From Sipunculus nudus (taxonomy: Eukaryota; Annelida; Sipuncula; Golfingiida; Sipunculidae): DNA of 64,000 nucleotides. Below the pieces are notes generated by a model, which was given only the letters and a program-made list of their open reading frames with translations, had not been told where the DNA came from and ran no database searches. This document shows, in pieces, positions 12,520-23,810 of the stretch. Position numbers and translations under genes: made by a program. Where the stretch lies: NCBI GenBank assembly GCA_026874595.1, contig CM049306.1, positions 34,552,019-34,616,018 of the forward strand. The letters are read 5' to 3'. The first letter of the stretch is position 1. The number at the start of each line of letters is the position of its first letter.

Positions 12520-13170
12520 CAATAACTGGAAATCTGCATTCTAATGAATGCAAGCCTCCAATTAATTAATTTATTACACCATTCTGCAGGGTAGCCTGCA
12601 CCAGAAGAACACTTCCTTTTTAAGCAAGGCATGTTCCAAGGAAAAATAACAATAATAATTATTAAAATGACAATAATACATTATTAGAACATGTTAATAT
12701 ACAAAGGTAAATGAAATACCAAAAGTAAAAATTTGTAAAAGATCTTTATATCATCATTTACATTTCGGCGAACTAAGAGTAATAAGTTTGCAACATACAA
12801 ACGACAATGCTCAATAAAATGACTGTGTATAGTGCAAAAGCTAAGATACCGCTGCAATAATAAAAAATATGAAGGGATATTTTTTAAACGCACCAGAGTT
12901 GGGATTCACTTGATGTTGAGGAGAAAAAAATTCCAAAGGAAGCTGCCTGCATGAAATGAAGCAGCCTTAAAGGAATCGATGTGTGGTTTGGGAAGGAAAC
13001 AGTTATTTTTAGGGGTTGAGCGTGTGGAACATTGGTGTGTTTCTTTAACCATAGCAATCTTATATCATTTGGATAATTTTCCAGGTTCACTCGTGCATAC
13101 GTGACTGTACATTTGTGAATATTCTTGACGACGTCCACGGAACCGTATCATGTGCCGGATCCACACCACA
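12520..13170 (-). repeat. Split copy of ATGAACCGGATTCAG family
   Basis: On the minus strand, 13085-13170 matches the start of the family (GGATCCGG..., GTCATC/GTCGTCAAGAATATTCACAAATGTACAGT) and 12520-12551 matches its end (GGAGGCTTGCATTCATTAGA). In the other copies these parts are about 40-110 bp apart; here about 530 bp separates them, which suggests a later insertion between them (12552-13084). No inverted ends are obvious in the inserted part. Confidence 0.55.
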
Positions 13171-13410
13171 ATCCAAGCGATACTGCTTTTCGCCTTCCCC
13201 GAAATGCCCTGCAAATTTCATATGATTCCATTCATGAATGTATGAGTTATGTTATGAACAAACACACGAACGGCAATGGACGTATACCTTTATGGCGGAG
13301 GCAATGAACAGGCCTGCAAGTGTTCTGTCCGAAATTACAACTGTTAATCTATCCACCCCATAGAATGTAAGCAATACACGCCGTCTGAACAAGAACGTCC
13401 CCGTACCAAA

Positions 13411-14200
13411 GTTTAGCATATGCTGCTTTGGAGCAGCTGCTGTATTTCTGCTGTAATCGTTATCATATTAAGCTGACAATTGGAGCAGCAATCCAGCAGA
13501 TGTTACTATCTGCTCGTCCAATCTGCCCGAGAATCAGCAGTTATAGAGCATATGCTGTATTTCTACAGATGCTTAGTATATTTAGAGCAGATATAATGAA
13601 AATATGCTGTCCTGAAATTACAATCTGGGTAGATAAAACAACTCCTGCTATTTATTTGCTGGCTCAAGATGTACCAGCGAGTCCAGTGTGGATTTCAGAG
13701 AGCAGATTTTCAGCATATACTCACGCACTGCTGCTTTGAGATAGTGCCCATAGTCATAGTGATCATCAATGTTTTCTTAAGCGTGAGAGCAGATTTTGAC
13801 CATATACTAATTCAGTGCTGTATTGAGATGGACGGTGCGATAAAATTGAATTCTTTAGCAAGTTGCCATGGACAGCAGATTTAGAAAATACGCTGATCTT
13901 TGCTGAAATCAACACTGTAATAACGTAGCCCCGTCCCGCTCCCCCTGAGTCGATCACAGCCACACAGCCTGAAGAGCACATTGGTCTGCTCCAGGAGAGG
14001 ACTGCTTTAGGAGAGCACACAGCACCGCAATACAATATTACACATGGTAAGTGGGGTAGCAGACTCTTAGCCTATAAACCATAGTTTATGGGAGCACATA
14101 TACACCATATGCTGTACCAATACTAAATACCTCCTGCAGATCTACTGAAAAAAACTGTTCGGCTATCTACTGAAAATCTGCATCAAATGTGCTGCAATAC
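13411..14200. repeat. Degenerate AGCATATGCTG / GCAGATTT repeat cluster
   Basis: Over about 800 bp, variants of AGCATATGCTG, TATTTCTGCTG, GAGCAGATTT and TTCAGCATAT recur in both orientations every 20-60 bp (for example 13417, 13547, 13603, 13705, 13785, 14105). Several are palindromic. This looks like a decayed minisatellite or the remains of short nested palindromes. The frames here are by-products. Confidence 0.55.
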
Positions 14201-15239
14201 TGCTGAATTTGGTTAGAATATGAACCAGAAAATAGAATACATGGTATTCTTTCAAAATATCAATTCAGTTTCGCTTTAAAAGTTTCCTAGCAAAACCATC
14301 TGAGCAAACTACCTCAGTACCTCCCCTTTAGCTTGTTATGATACAACGTGTGAGTAAACACGGTCGACGTGTTTTTGTTTACCATAAAAAATACCTCGAC
14401 TCCGGAGGTCTGATTTTGCGCGTGCGCGACGGATCCCAAACAAGGATTGCCCAAATTGGTCCCTGCATTGACCTCCATGTCCCATGATACATAGTGTGAC
14501 ATAACCAACACATTGCTGTTAAGTGAAAGCACTATGTCACAGCACATGTCATTTAAAAAGAATGTCTCTCCTAATCAGATAGTGATATGATGAGTTTCTA
14601 GGCATGGCAAGGATAATGTAAGTACAAAGGCAGACATAGAATACATTATTTCATAGAATATAATGTATGACACTTTTTTCCCATAAGGCTTTACATAATT
14701 TGGGAAAGAATTAAAATATGTAAAGTAAAGATTATGGAATAATTTATTCAATTCAACAATTGTTCAACGCTTTTACAGCTCCAAACTTTTAACTCAGGTT
14801 AGATCCTTCGAATATAAAAAGTAATCTGTCAGGTAAGGAAACTACACGTTTGTTTTGAATGAAGAGGTTAAGTATATTGAAGACGTGTCTACAAATGGGA
14901 GACAATACATTGCATTGAAAAACAAAGTAAATCGTGACATAAGGATTGTTACTTGAGGCCCTCTGGGATAACAACCAAGGGTAGCTTTAGGGCGCTTAAA
15001 TAACATGTTTACAACACAATATAGAGTCATTCAGACGCATGCCCACATGACCAGCCTAGACCCACTGCAAATTAAAGAAGATATAAGTTGACGACATTCA
15101 GACATCAGGCTTTGGTAATATAAAATGTTAGCCCATTCAACCAGTTGAGACATCAATTAATCTCCGTAAACCAGTAGGGGCATCGATGCCTGGCTGCTGA
15201 AAGCTATATGCAGATCTTTGCTAAATGTCATCAGCAATT
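14201..15239. other. Nothing recognised
   Basis: AT-rich. Short minus-strand frames have no recognisable domain. Confidence 0.45.
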
Positions 15240-16500
15240 TAAATTTTTAGCTCAGCTTGTTGAATGCCATCTGAGCTATAGCGATCACTCTTTGTCCGTA
15301 TGTCCGTTGTGCGGTCTGTAACCGTCTGTAATCGTAACCGCTGGACCTGAAATCTTCTAACTTGACATCAAGGGAGGCCCTTGTAAAATTTTCTTGAAAA
15401 CCTGAAATTAGATCTCTGTTACCCATATCCTCCGAGCTATTCGGCTAAAAATACTAAAATGAATAATAAAAAAAACATATACAAAAGCTCCAGTATCTGA
15501 ATAACTAATGCATTGATCACCATGATTCTTTGCATGCATATTGATGTTAGGGTGATTCGTTAGCTCCTGCAAGTTGGTGGCGCAACATTGACCATCAAAT
15601 ATGCGGTTGTCCGTTAACAGGGCACACATAATAACCATTAAACCTAGAATCAATTTACCTGAAATCCAAGGAGCTCCCTGAAAAATCTCCTTGGAATCCT
15701 GAAATTAGGTCTCTGTAACTCGTATCCTCCGAGCTATCAGGGTAGGAAGTACAACCCAGAATAATTAAAAATTTGATACAACAGCTGTAGTACTGAATTA
15801 TTAATGCATTGAGTGCTAGATTGATTGCATGCATATTGATCATGGAGTGTTTCATCAGTTCCTGCAGACTGGTGACACCACCTGTATTTTTTCCGGTTTT
15901 TTTCGTATTTTTATTCTCTATTTTAGAGACCTTCAAATGAAGAGGTTGTCCGTTTACAGGGCACAAAACGTAACCACTGGGCCTAGAATCTTTTAACTTG
16001 ACATCCAGGGAGGTCCATGAATTATCTCCTTGGAATCTTGAAATTACGTCTATGTTACCCATATTATCTGAGCTATGGGCTTATTATTACCCCCCCCCCC
16101 CCCCAAATAACTGAAAAGTTAATACCAAAACCCCAGTATCTGAATAACTGATGCATTGATCACCATGATTCTTTGCATGAATATTAATCATGGTTTGTTT
16201 CATCAGTTCCTGCAGGCTGGGAGCGCGCCCTGTATTTTTTTTTAATTGTACGCGTTTTTAGCTCAGTTGATTGAAAGTCATCTGAGCTATAGCGATCACC
16301 CTTTGTCCGTTTTTTCGTCCGGCCGCCCTTCCGTTAACAGGGCACACATCGTAACCATAAAGCATATAGAATCATGATGAACCAATTCAAGAGGTCCCCA
16401 AACGTTTTCCTCAGAAACATGACATTAAGTCGCTGTGTCCCATATTCTTTGCGTTACGGAGCCTGTTAACACCCCCCCCCCCCCGAATAATTAAAAATAC
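15240..16500 (+). repeat. GCTCAG/GTCCGT dispersed repeat block 1
   Basis: Starts with TTTTTAGCTCAG and an imperfect hairpin ending CATCTGAGCTATAG, then GATCAC.CTTTGTCCGT and GTTAACAGGGCACA. A body module follows, with TTGACATC, GGAGGTCC, CCTGAAATTAGGTC and GAGCTAT, then GCATTGATCACCATGATTCT and CCTGTATTTTTT. A second head begins at 16257. Same family as 36277-39645 (plus) and 19020-19595 (minus). From memory this is a common bivalve repeat type. Poly-C runs at 16089-16105 and 16471-16484 sit at one fixed place in the unit. Confidence 0.85.
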
Positions 16501-16796
16501 ACACTAATTGCCAGATTTCTCGGGAAAGGCGCGATGAATTTTCATCAAATTAGGTATGCTTATGGGTCTTTATGAACCTTAGCTACTGGGCATGAATGGT
16601 GGCACCGTGATAGTTTTCATAATGATATTTTTTTTTAAATTCAACATGCTTTAATGTGATTAAATATACACGAATTTGGCAGATAATTGAACACAGAAGA
16701 GATATATTTATGGTTAACATTCACACTGAACGCCAGATTTCTAGATACCACTGCAATACTACAAAGCGTGGTGACCCCTGACTTCATTTAATATGA

Positions 16797-17022
16797 TGGA
16801 TTTTGCCGGAAAATGAATTCAGTTGAGAAACTCTAATGATAATCAATTATAGTGGGTTCCATGAAAATCCATCCGATTTTTGTAAAGCCATCACGACTCT
16901 ACCAGACGTGGATTTCGCCGAGAATCCAACTTAGGCGAGATAATCTATTTGCAATTAATTATTATGAGTTTCATGAAATTCCGTTAGATTCTTGCATAGT
17001 TATCGGATGGACGGACTGACGC
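16797..17022 (+). repeat. Two tandem units of about 113 bp
   Basis: 16797-16909 and 16910-17022 align: TGGATTT.GCCG.GAAT, then AATTA.TATGAGT/GTGGGTT, then CATGAAA.TCC and GATT.TTG. The second ends in ATCGGATGGACGGACTGACG. Such GGACGGAC tails are typical of the end of the flanking GCTCAG/GTCCGT repeats, so this may be the tail of block 1. Confidence 0.55.
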
Positions 17023-17249
17023 TGCCCACACTACAGAACGACCTTTCGCAGACGGGTTATTGAAAAGTGAATCTTAATTTTTAGCTCAAATTTTAATATA
17101 TGATTGGTAGCACATAATTCAATTATCATTATTGCTTATTGATATTACATTTTTAAATATTCATCTTATAGCATTACAATTACCAGAGTACTGGACTCAT
17201 GAGTGCCAATGAATTATCCCAAATGCGTGTGAAATCCGGCTCGGTCATG

Positions 17250-17490
17250 ATGAACCTCTTCCAGGAAGGCATTGTGGGACGGCCGGGACTACTTGTCTCA
17301 ACAGTCAAACTTTAAAATAAAAAAATGTAATATTTCAAGGAAACCATTTTTTACATGCCTATGCTTTCAAATTATTATTGATTTTGTGAATTCCTTACCA
17401 CAAGAGCACCCCATAATTATGTAACTTGCATTGAAAATAATTCTTGTCCAACGACCTACATAAAATACCCTCTCCACTACATTTATACCT
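17250..17490 (+). repeat. Dispersed repeat (GGCCGG.ACTACTTGTCTC), copy 1
   Basis: Aligns in order with 27960-28200: AACCTCTTCC, GGCCGG(G/A)ACTACTTGTCTC, AA.TTTCAAGGAAAC, CCCATAATTATGT.A and a CTCTCCAC/CTCTTCACCACAT end. Non-coding, type unknown. Confidence 0.7.
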
Positions 17491-17558
17491 ACGCTGCTGG
17501 AGTATTTAGATTCCCCAGTGGTGCACTGTAGGTGCCATATTGTGACGCCTACAACAAT

Positions 17559-18066
17559 GATTTAGTACCAGAGTCCAGACTTGGTTTTTCCGGACACGAG
17601 TCCACTTTTCCGGAGACTCGGACACGGACATGGACTTGAAGGTACTGGACTCAGACATGTACTCGGGATCGGAAGTAAGGACTCGAAAAATCAGACCTAG
17701 TTCGTCTCGACTCAAGCAGAAAATCTGCTACAATGTAGACTTAATACATACCCAAACTACCAAACAGAATATTAGGCATAACAAATTAGATTATATTCAT
17801 TAAATTGTAATTTGGAATCGGGAGCTAAGGGTAGTTTTATATTCAAGTAAAGACCAACTTAGTAAAAACTAACTTAAGAATACACACGATAATCTTAATT
17901 ATCCATTTAAAATTTGTCATCAAGGTGATGTGTATGGGACTCATATTCGGACACGGATTACAAGTGACTCGGACTTAAAGAAGGTCGACTTGGACTCGAA
18001 CCTCAAGGACTCGAACTTGTACTCGGACTCCAGTGGCCTGGACTCGGACTTGCACTCGGATAGGAT
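17559..18066 (+). repeat. GACTCGGACTTG-rich cryptic repeats flanking a spacer
   Basis: Two blocks (17559-17710 and 17935-18066) are built of variants of GACTCGGACTTG, ACTCGGACA and TCCGGACACG, separated by about 225 bp of AT-rich sequence. Their repetitiveness explains the open frames 17506-17715 and 17930-18148. They may be decayed arms of a foldback element. Confidence 0.6.
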
Positions 18067-18099
18067 GTTGTGGGCTCGACTACAAGACTGGCCCTATAA

Positions 18100-18811
18100 C
18101 CAGCAGAGTCGTGCTCTTGTGAGTCGGATTATGCGTACTGTGCTGTGAAACTACGCGTTACGGGGTATATTACAAGCATCTATTTCTGGCGTCGTCAGTT
18201 GTTATTCAGCTTACGGAAATCATCCGTTAATAGGACCGACGATGCCGCAGAAACCAATAGCAACAGACCGCCGGCAGTCTCCTTCTCTTTGAAAGGTGAA
18301 ACACTATAAAACTCCACCGGGACACGTGGCTGTATTGAAGCAATTAAAAAGGGCGTGATGTATACTTTTTCACTGGAAACAGTCTGCTCCTATCGATTGG
18401 TTTATCACCGTGTTTCAGCAGATATGTCTTGGGTGTTTGCATGTTGAACCATCTTCTATGACACCTTATCATATCTTTCGTCAGCCTAGCGGGTCGGGCC
18501 TAATCGACTGAGGTCTTAGTCCCCAAGCTAGCCTCATCTGTCAAGGCCACACGATATACGAGTGTTTATCACTGCTGGGTGAAAGAGGCGGGGTCTGCTT
18601 ACTTATTTTTGGGAAAAGAAGAACCTGTTTATGTCGCCTAGACCGAGACCATGTATATATTCCTTGGTTTAACATGATTCATGACGATAGTCACGATACC
18701 ATTTGCGAACAAAATACTAAAAACACTAAAATAACACAGATGCGCACTAGATAAGACTACCTTCCAATGTAATACCGCAGGGTGTTTAATCGAAACGACC
18801 AACCGGAGTTA
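18100..18811. other. Nothing recognised
   Basis: Slightly higher GC than the average here. No shared repeat or domain seen. Confidence 0.45.
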
Positions 18812-18820
18812 TGCCCCCAA

Positions 18821-18844
18821 ACACACAAACACACACACACACAC
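18821..18844. repeat. (CA)n microsatellite
   Basis: Interrupted CA run. Confidence 0.85.
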
Positions 18845-19019
18845 GAACGGGGATAATCGCATACCCTCCTTTATTAGGTAATTATCAAAGGTAAATAACA
18901 TACCATGGGCCATGATGCTCAGCTGAATTCATGAAGCCTTGAACAATGAGTAAAAGGACTCCCAGAGTGCTCAAAATAATGCATTTTGCCAATACACCTT
19001 AAATTATATATATATATAT

Positions 19020-19595
19020 AGGTTACAGTGACCTTATTCTACGTCCAGCTGCTACCATTTGTGCCCATCTGACAGCTTGCAGAAAATAGGTCACAGTGAT
19101 ATTTCAGGTTTCCAAGGAGATTTTTCATGGACCTCCCTGGATGTACAGTTGGAAGTTTCTAGATCAAACGGTTACGATTTGTGTCCTGTTAACGGACCAC
19201 CGCTTCATTTGTAAGTCTCAGAGATGGAGTAACAAATGCGTAAAAAATAGATGACGCCACAAGTCTACAGTAGCTGATTAAACCCTTCATGATCAATATG
19301 CATGCAAAGAATCATGGCGACGAATGCACTGTTTTTTATTCAGATACTGAGCTTTTTTTATGAATTTTTAATTATTCAGCGGGGGGGGGGGGGGGTACTA
19401 ACGAGCCCCATAGCTCAAAGGATATGAATAACCTAGACCATATTTCAGGTTTCCCCGGAATTTTTTTTATTGACCTTGCTGGATTTACAGTTAGAAGTTT
19501 CTAGGTCTAACGATTACAAATTGTGCCTTGTTAACGGAAGGACTGCCGGACGATCGACAGACAAAGAGTGATCGATATAGCTCAGATGACTATCA
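19020..19595 (-). repeat. GCTCAG/GTCCGT dispersed repeat, inverted copies
   Basis: The reverse complement contains the family blocks ATAGCTCAGATGACTATCAGTC (19577-19600), GTTAACAGGACAC, TCTAGA and TTCCAACTG, CTCCCTGGATG, CCTGAAATA with GTGAC, and CATTCTTTGCATGCATATTGATC. Two body modules are present. A G-run at 19380-19396 is the complement of the poly-C position in the plus-strand copies. Confidence 0.8.
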
Positions 19596-19647
19596 GTCAT
19601 TAAGTATTTGAACACTATGTCTCTTTCGATAAAATGAAGAGGACAGT

Positions 19648-19790
19648 TGATTGGTTAAATGCTCGGCTTTCTTTACTGGCGACCAAGTTTCTGTCCCCGA
19701 TGTTGCTATGAGAGTGGGTTGTAGTGATCCGTAGAGTGTCGGTGGTTTTCTTCGTGTCCTCTGATTCCATCAATCCTTACGCCATCCGAG
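19648..19790 (+). mobile_element. tRNA-derived SINE copy (same family as 54305-54450)
   Basis: Shares with 54305-54450, read on its minus strand, the ordered blocks GCTCGGC, ATGAGAGTGGGTTGTAGTG, TCGGTGGTTTTCT and TCCTCTG. The B box region (GTTTCTGTCCC) is decayed. Confidence 0.65.
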
Positions 19791-20074
19791 CTATGAAATG
19801 TGCGTTGTAGTTATTTAACCTGTTATACAATCCATGTAAAAGAATTTTCTATAAGTTCATGGCTCTGTTGCCTTGTGGTGATGGTGCCGGTTAAAGACTA
19901 TTAGCTTGCGTGAAGACAGAACCAGTACATATTTAGAGGCTCAGAACATCATGCTGTATGCTTCGCTTTCTTTTAGAGGATAGCTTAAGGCCTGGTTCTA
20001 TCACTTTCTATTGAATGAGAATGAAATTATCCACATGATAAAGATGGTATGTTATTAGAAAAAGTCATAAACTA

Positions 20075-20205
20075 TCCTTACGACATTAAAGCAAATATCT
20101 TGGTTTGTGGCGAGATTACACAGTCATGCCATTGAGACATCGACGGGGTTCAAACCGGAGACCTGCAGCTCAGACGTCTAACGCCTTAACCACGAGGCGA
20201 TCCTA
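20075..20205 (-). mobile_element. tRNA-derived SINE, family 1
   Basis: On the minus strand the head reads GGATCGCCTCGTGGTTAAGG (A-box region) and then CCGGTTTGAACCCCG (B-box region), about 50 bp downstream, followed by CAATGGCATGACTGTGTAATC. It shares the head with 31735-31905 and 57770-57885. The flanks do not pair as an acceptor stem, so it is a SINE and not a tRNA gene. Confidence 0.75.
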
Positions 20206-20635
20206 TGTCGACGTTCTAGCCCCGTATATGCTATCTATTTACTGTGGTGATGGTGCATGACAACATCTGATCACTTGTAGACACTTGTGCAGTTTGCCGT
20301 TTACCTGCTACTTCGGTAATATGGTTGATGATCCTTACCAAGAGGCTAACACTCACTTTGCATTTCCCATTATTTTCTTTAAATCCTTCGTTTGGTTACA
20401 TATTGCACATTTTTCTGAAGGCCGTGATATTTTACTGACACATGTGTTGGTTCTTTCATACGAGCATACCGTCTAAAGTCTGCATCATAATCATATCACT
20501 GTATATATCACGGAACCTTATATCAACAGATCACGTAGTCGTGACGAGCCTAAATTTTGTTATGGAGATAAAAAATATCAGATTCTGTAACACTAGGCAG
20601 CGTGAAATGTCTAGGGGAATGAATAAAGAAGTCAG

Positions 20636-21410
20636 TGTTTTTTTTTTTTTAACAAATAATTATAATTTATTCTTAAAACAACCCTAACATTACAATACAA
20701 TAAATCAATACAATTACACAGTATAACAACAGTATAACAGCAAATCAATACAATCACACAGTAAAATAAACAAAGTGTACAGTACCTGGATACCACCACT
20801 GTCACAGCGATAAGTCCTTTAAAATGTATAAGCCGGATGAACAGTTCACACAAATCTTCTCAGAGAATAACAGTCCAATGTAATCACAAAATCAATCTAC
20901 TGTAATCCAAAAGTGAAATCCTGGCAGTGATCCGAAAGGCAAACTGAAGACTATATAAAATCCGTTACAAATTTAGAAGAAAATCTATAACTGCTGCATT
21001 TACCGGAAAAGGTACACTCTCTGTGTCCGCTGGAATATTCTCTCACCTCTTCCCCGGCACTTAAACAGAGCCCCTTATTTATAACTTCTAACCCCAAGCC
21101 GAGACCTTTCCATTTCTCAAATTACAAAGAACCCAATAGTACACACGTTACAGGAAACATCTACAACAACGAATGCTGTGTTTCTACATATCAGGGTTCA
21201 CACGTGGGCCTGTTTTGCTCGGCCAGGCGAGAAAGCCCAAGACTAGCAGGACCGCTGTGTTAACACGTGGGCCGCACCCGGCCAGCTAGAACAAGGAATG
21301 CTGTAGCATAGCAACGCCAGCCCTTAGCCAAACACGAATCAGAATGTTAACAGCGCACATTAAAAGAGATATGCCAACAGCTCACAATAAAACAGACATC
21401 TGTAACAATC
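20636..21410 (-). mobile_element. LTR-like repeat with TATA box and poly(A) tail
   Basis: The reverse complement aligns over about 600 bp with 63460-64000. It carries an inverted CCAAT box (ATTGG), a TATAAAT box (complement at 21077-21083), a following GC-rich segment, a pyrimidine/AT-rich downstream part and an AATAAA signal (complement at 20666-20671). A 13-nt poly(A) tail (T run at 20638-20650) lies about 15 nt beyond that signal. A roughly 45-bp direct repeat lies at 20701-20765. This could be a solo LTR, or an LTR transcript inserted by retroposition. No target duplication was found and no pol-type frame is nearby. Confidence 0.65.
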
Positions 21411-23339
21411 ACAAATTAGTAATCTGCAAAAGGTATCTACAAGAGTGTTGAATTTTTCATGCATTCATCACCATAGTACAAAGACAGCATACAGCAACAT
21501 GTTGCGCAAGTCTAAATGTGTGTTGATTCTGTTTCATGCCAGCATACAGCTTGAAAGCAAGCACCTCATCTATGCAGCAAACAGGTTCGAGCTTCTTAAT
21601 AAGCGCGAATCTTGTCATGTACGGATGAAGCCTAAATAAATTACTAATAAACATGTCTTTCCTTTTAAACAGACATGGTGTTCAGATACATGTACTAGTA
21701 CATGTATATTTAATTTCAGCACAACTATTTGATATGTTTCAATTGCACTAACATATGTTTGCATAACACTCGACTGTCCATTTCATTACACTGAAACAGA
21801 CATACGGCTCAAGTACATAAAATTAATATATGTGTATTACATGTCATTATGCATTTGATATTTCCCAGTTGCACTAACAGAGGTATACATGAATGCTGAT
21901 CGTAAAATCTTATTTCATGTATGAAGGTTTCAAATATTCTTATGATTAGTGTTTACGGACATATCAAGTTTAATACTAATTTTATTCCAGATTTTGACAG
22001 ATTAGTTTCTTGAACCCATCACCACCTAAAAGCAATTACATTTGTTAGCATGCAAATAAATGGAAATTATAGGGAAGAAAGGAAGAAAAACTGCAGTAAA
22101 ACCTGTTCTACATTTCAAGCATCCAGATACATGACAAAGCAGACAAACCTACGCAAGCAAATGACTCTTTCATTTGACTACAAGCAAAATGTATGCGACT
22201 ACTGTGCAGAACTTAATAAATAGTGTTTGCTGTCCAATGTGCTAGTAAACAAAGGCAAATTGAGAACCATTTCAATATAAACAAAACCAGGATTTATTCA
22301 GGAGTTATTTTACAGACTTGAAACCCTTATCCGTGAATTTCTCGACCCCAGAAACATAGATATAGTGCACTAGGAAAGCAATCTAGAACAAATATAACCG
22401 GATGTACTGAAATTTAATAATATGCCATCTCAGATTTTTACCAAGATAGGATGAATTCCGCTTATCCCTATATCTGAAAACATTGAGTATGGTATTGACA
22501 ACTATTATGCCAAGTGTCATGCTTCTTTCACTTTTTGCACAATTCTTCTCTTAACAGCTGGGCTATTTAAGACAAGTACGCTCCTGCTGAACCTAGCCAT
22601 TGACTTTCCTGATGCATTAATGGTAAAACCGATCAGCGGAAGAAAACAAAGCGAAATCGGTTGTATTGCTGAAAATTACCACTAAAATTAGCACCACAAA
22701 TAAAGCCGAAATTATATTAATACCGAGAACGTGTTTGCTTTGCAAATAGCTAGAGCCTTTTAGCATGTCAATGTATAGAGCCTGTAGTAAATTTCATTTA
22801 ACGGCAGGGAGATAAAACTAATGGCACGAGGATGAAAGCAGGAGAGTTGTCTCCTGCAGTCAGGTCGCACCTGTTTTCTCCTAATTACCCAAGGGGTAAG
22901 GATATTAATACGACAAGAACGGGCAAGGGCATAAAGATAATGTGGCACTTCTTAAAGTTCGCATCTACACTAATGAGGCCTCTTAGAAAGTAGCCAATTA
23001 GCTTCAAGCTGTACTTTTCCCTGGTGTGTTGTTCTAATTAATACTCCGGTCATACGTCATCGAGTGGATTTTTTTCCACAGAGGAATAGAGACTTGGTTT
23101 CAACTTGATTCACGAATGTGAATGTACGAATGTTTGTTACCTCTTATTACTCATATAATGTCTGTATATTTGTCTGTTAGCCTTACTGCCTCGAAGCTTT
23201 ATGTATTTCGTTTAACATTTACAGTATGGGCTAAGTTTGCTGAGGAAATAAGAGGGGGATAACCCAAATTAATACCGACATACCCCCCCCCCCCCAAGCC
23301 ATAAGTTAACGACTCGGTAGGCATTTATATTAGGCTGGT
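21411..23339. other. Nothing recognised
   Basis: AT-rich, including a poly-C run at 23283-23296. No shared repeat and no credible coding frame. Confidence 0.45.
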
Positions 23340-23389
23340 GAGCCTAAACTGAATCATGAAACAAGCCATACGGTGGTAATGTACAGCAA

Positions 23390-23810
23390 AGGTGACCCAC
23401 TCTGTGTTGCATTGCCATCGTGGTAATCTTAACATATAGGCTACGAGTGATGAATTAACACAAAAGAATACATGTTGACTTACATATCAAACTGAAAATC
23501 CGTCTCTATGGTAATGAGTTATTGCGTGTATGGCGTCCAGTAACCCTCTAGGGCCATGCTTGTATTCAAACGGCCAGAAACAAACATGCAGAGGGATTTA
23601 TCAATATGTTAAGTTAACTAGGAATTCAGTGATAAGTGTAGCTAAATAGTATACTAAAAAAAAGCTACTGATTGGTCTGGTTGTTGTACTTTGTTGATGG
23701 CCTTGAAGCCTTGTAAAAAATGATGAATATATTTGCATCCTCAAAGCCCCATTTTGTGCGGTCCTCATTGAAAGATTACGCTTGTAAGCACTCTGACGTA
23801 CACTGGCCGT
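23390..23810 (+). repeat. Dispersed repeat (TCTCTATGGTAA family), copy 1
   Basis: Aligns in order with 52220-52500: TCTCTATGGTAA..AGTTATT, GTGT.G, CGTCCA.TAACCC, AATGCTTGT or its variant, and GCACTCTGACGT. Moderate identity with indels. Not coding. Confidence 0.6.
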
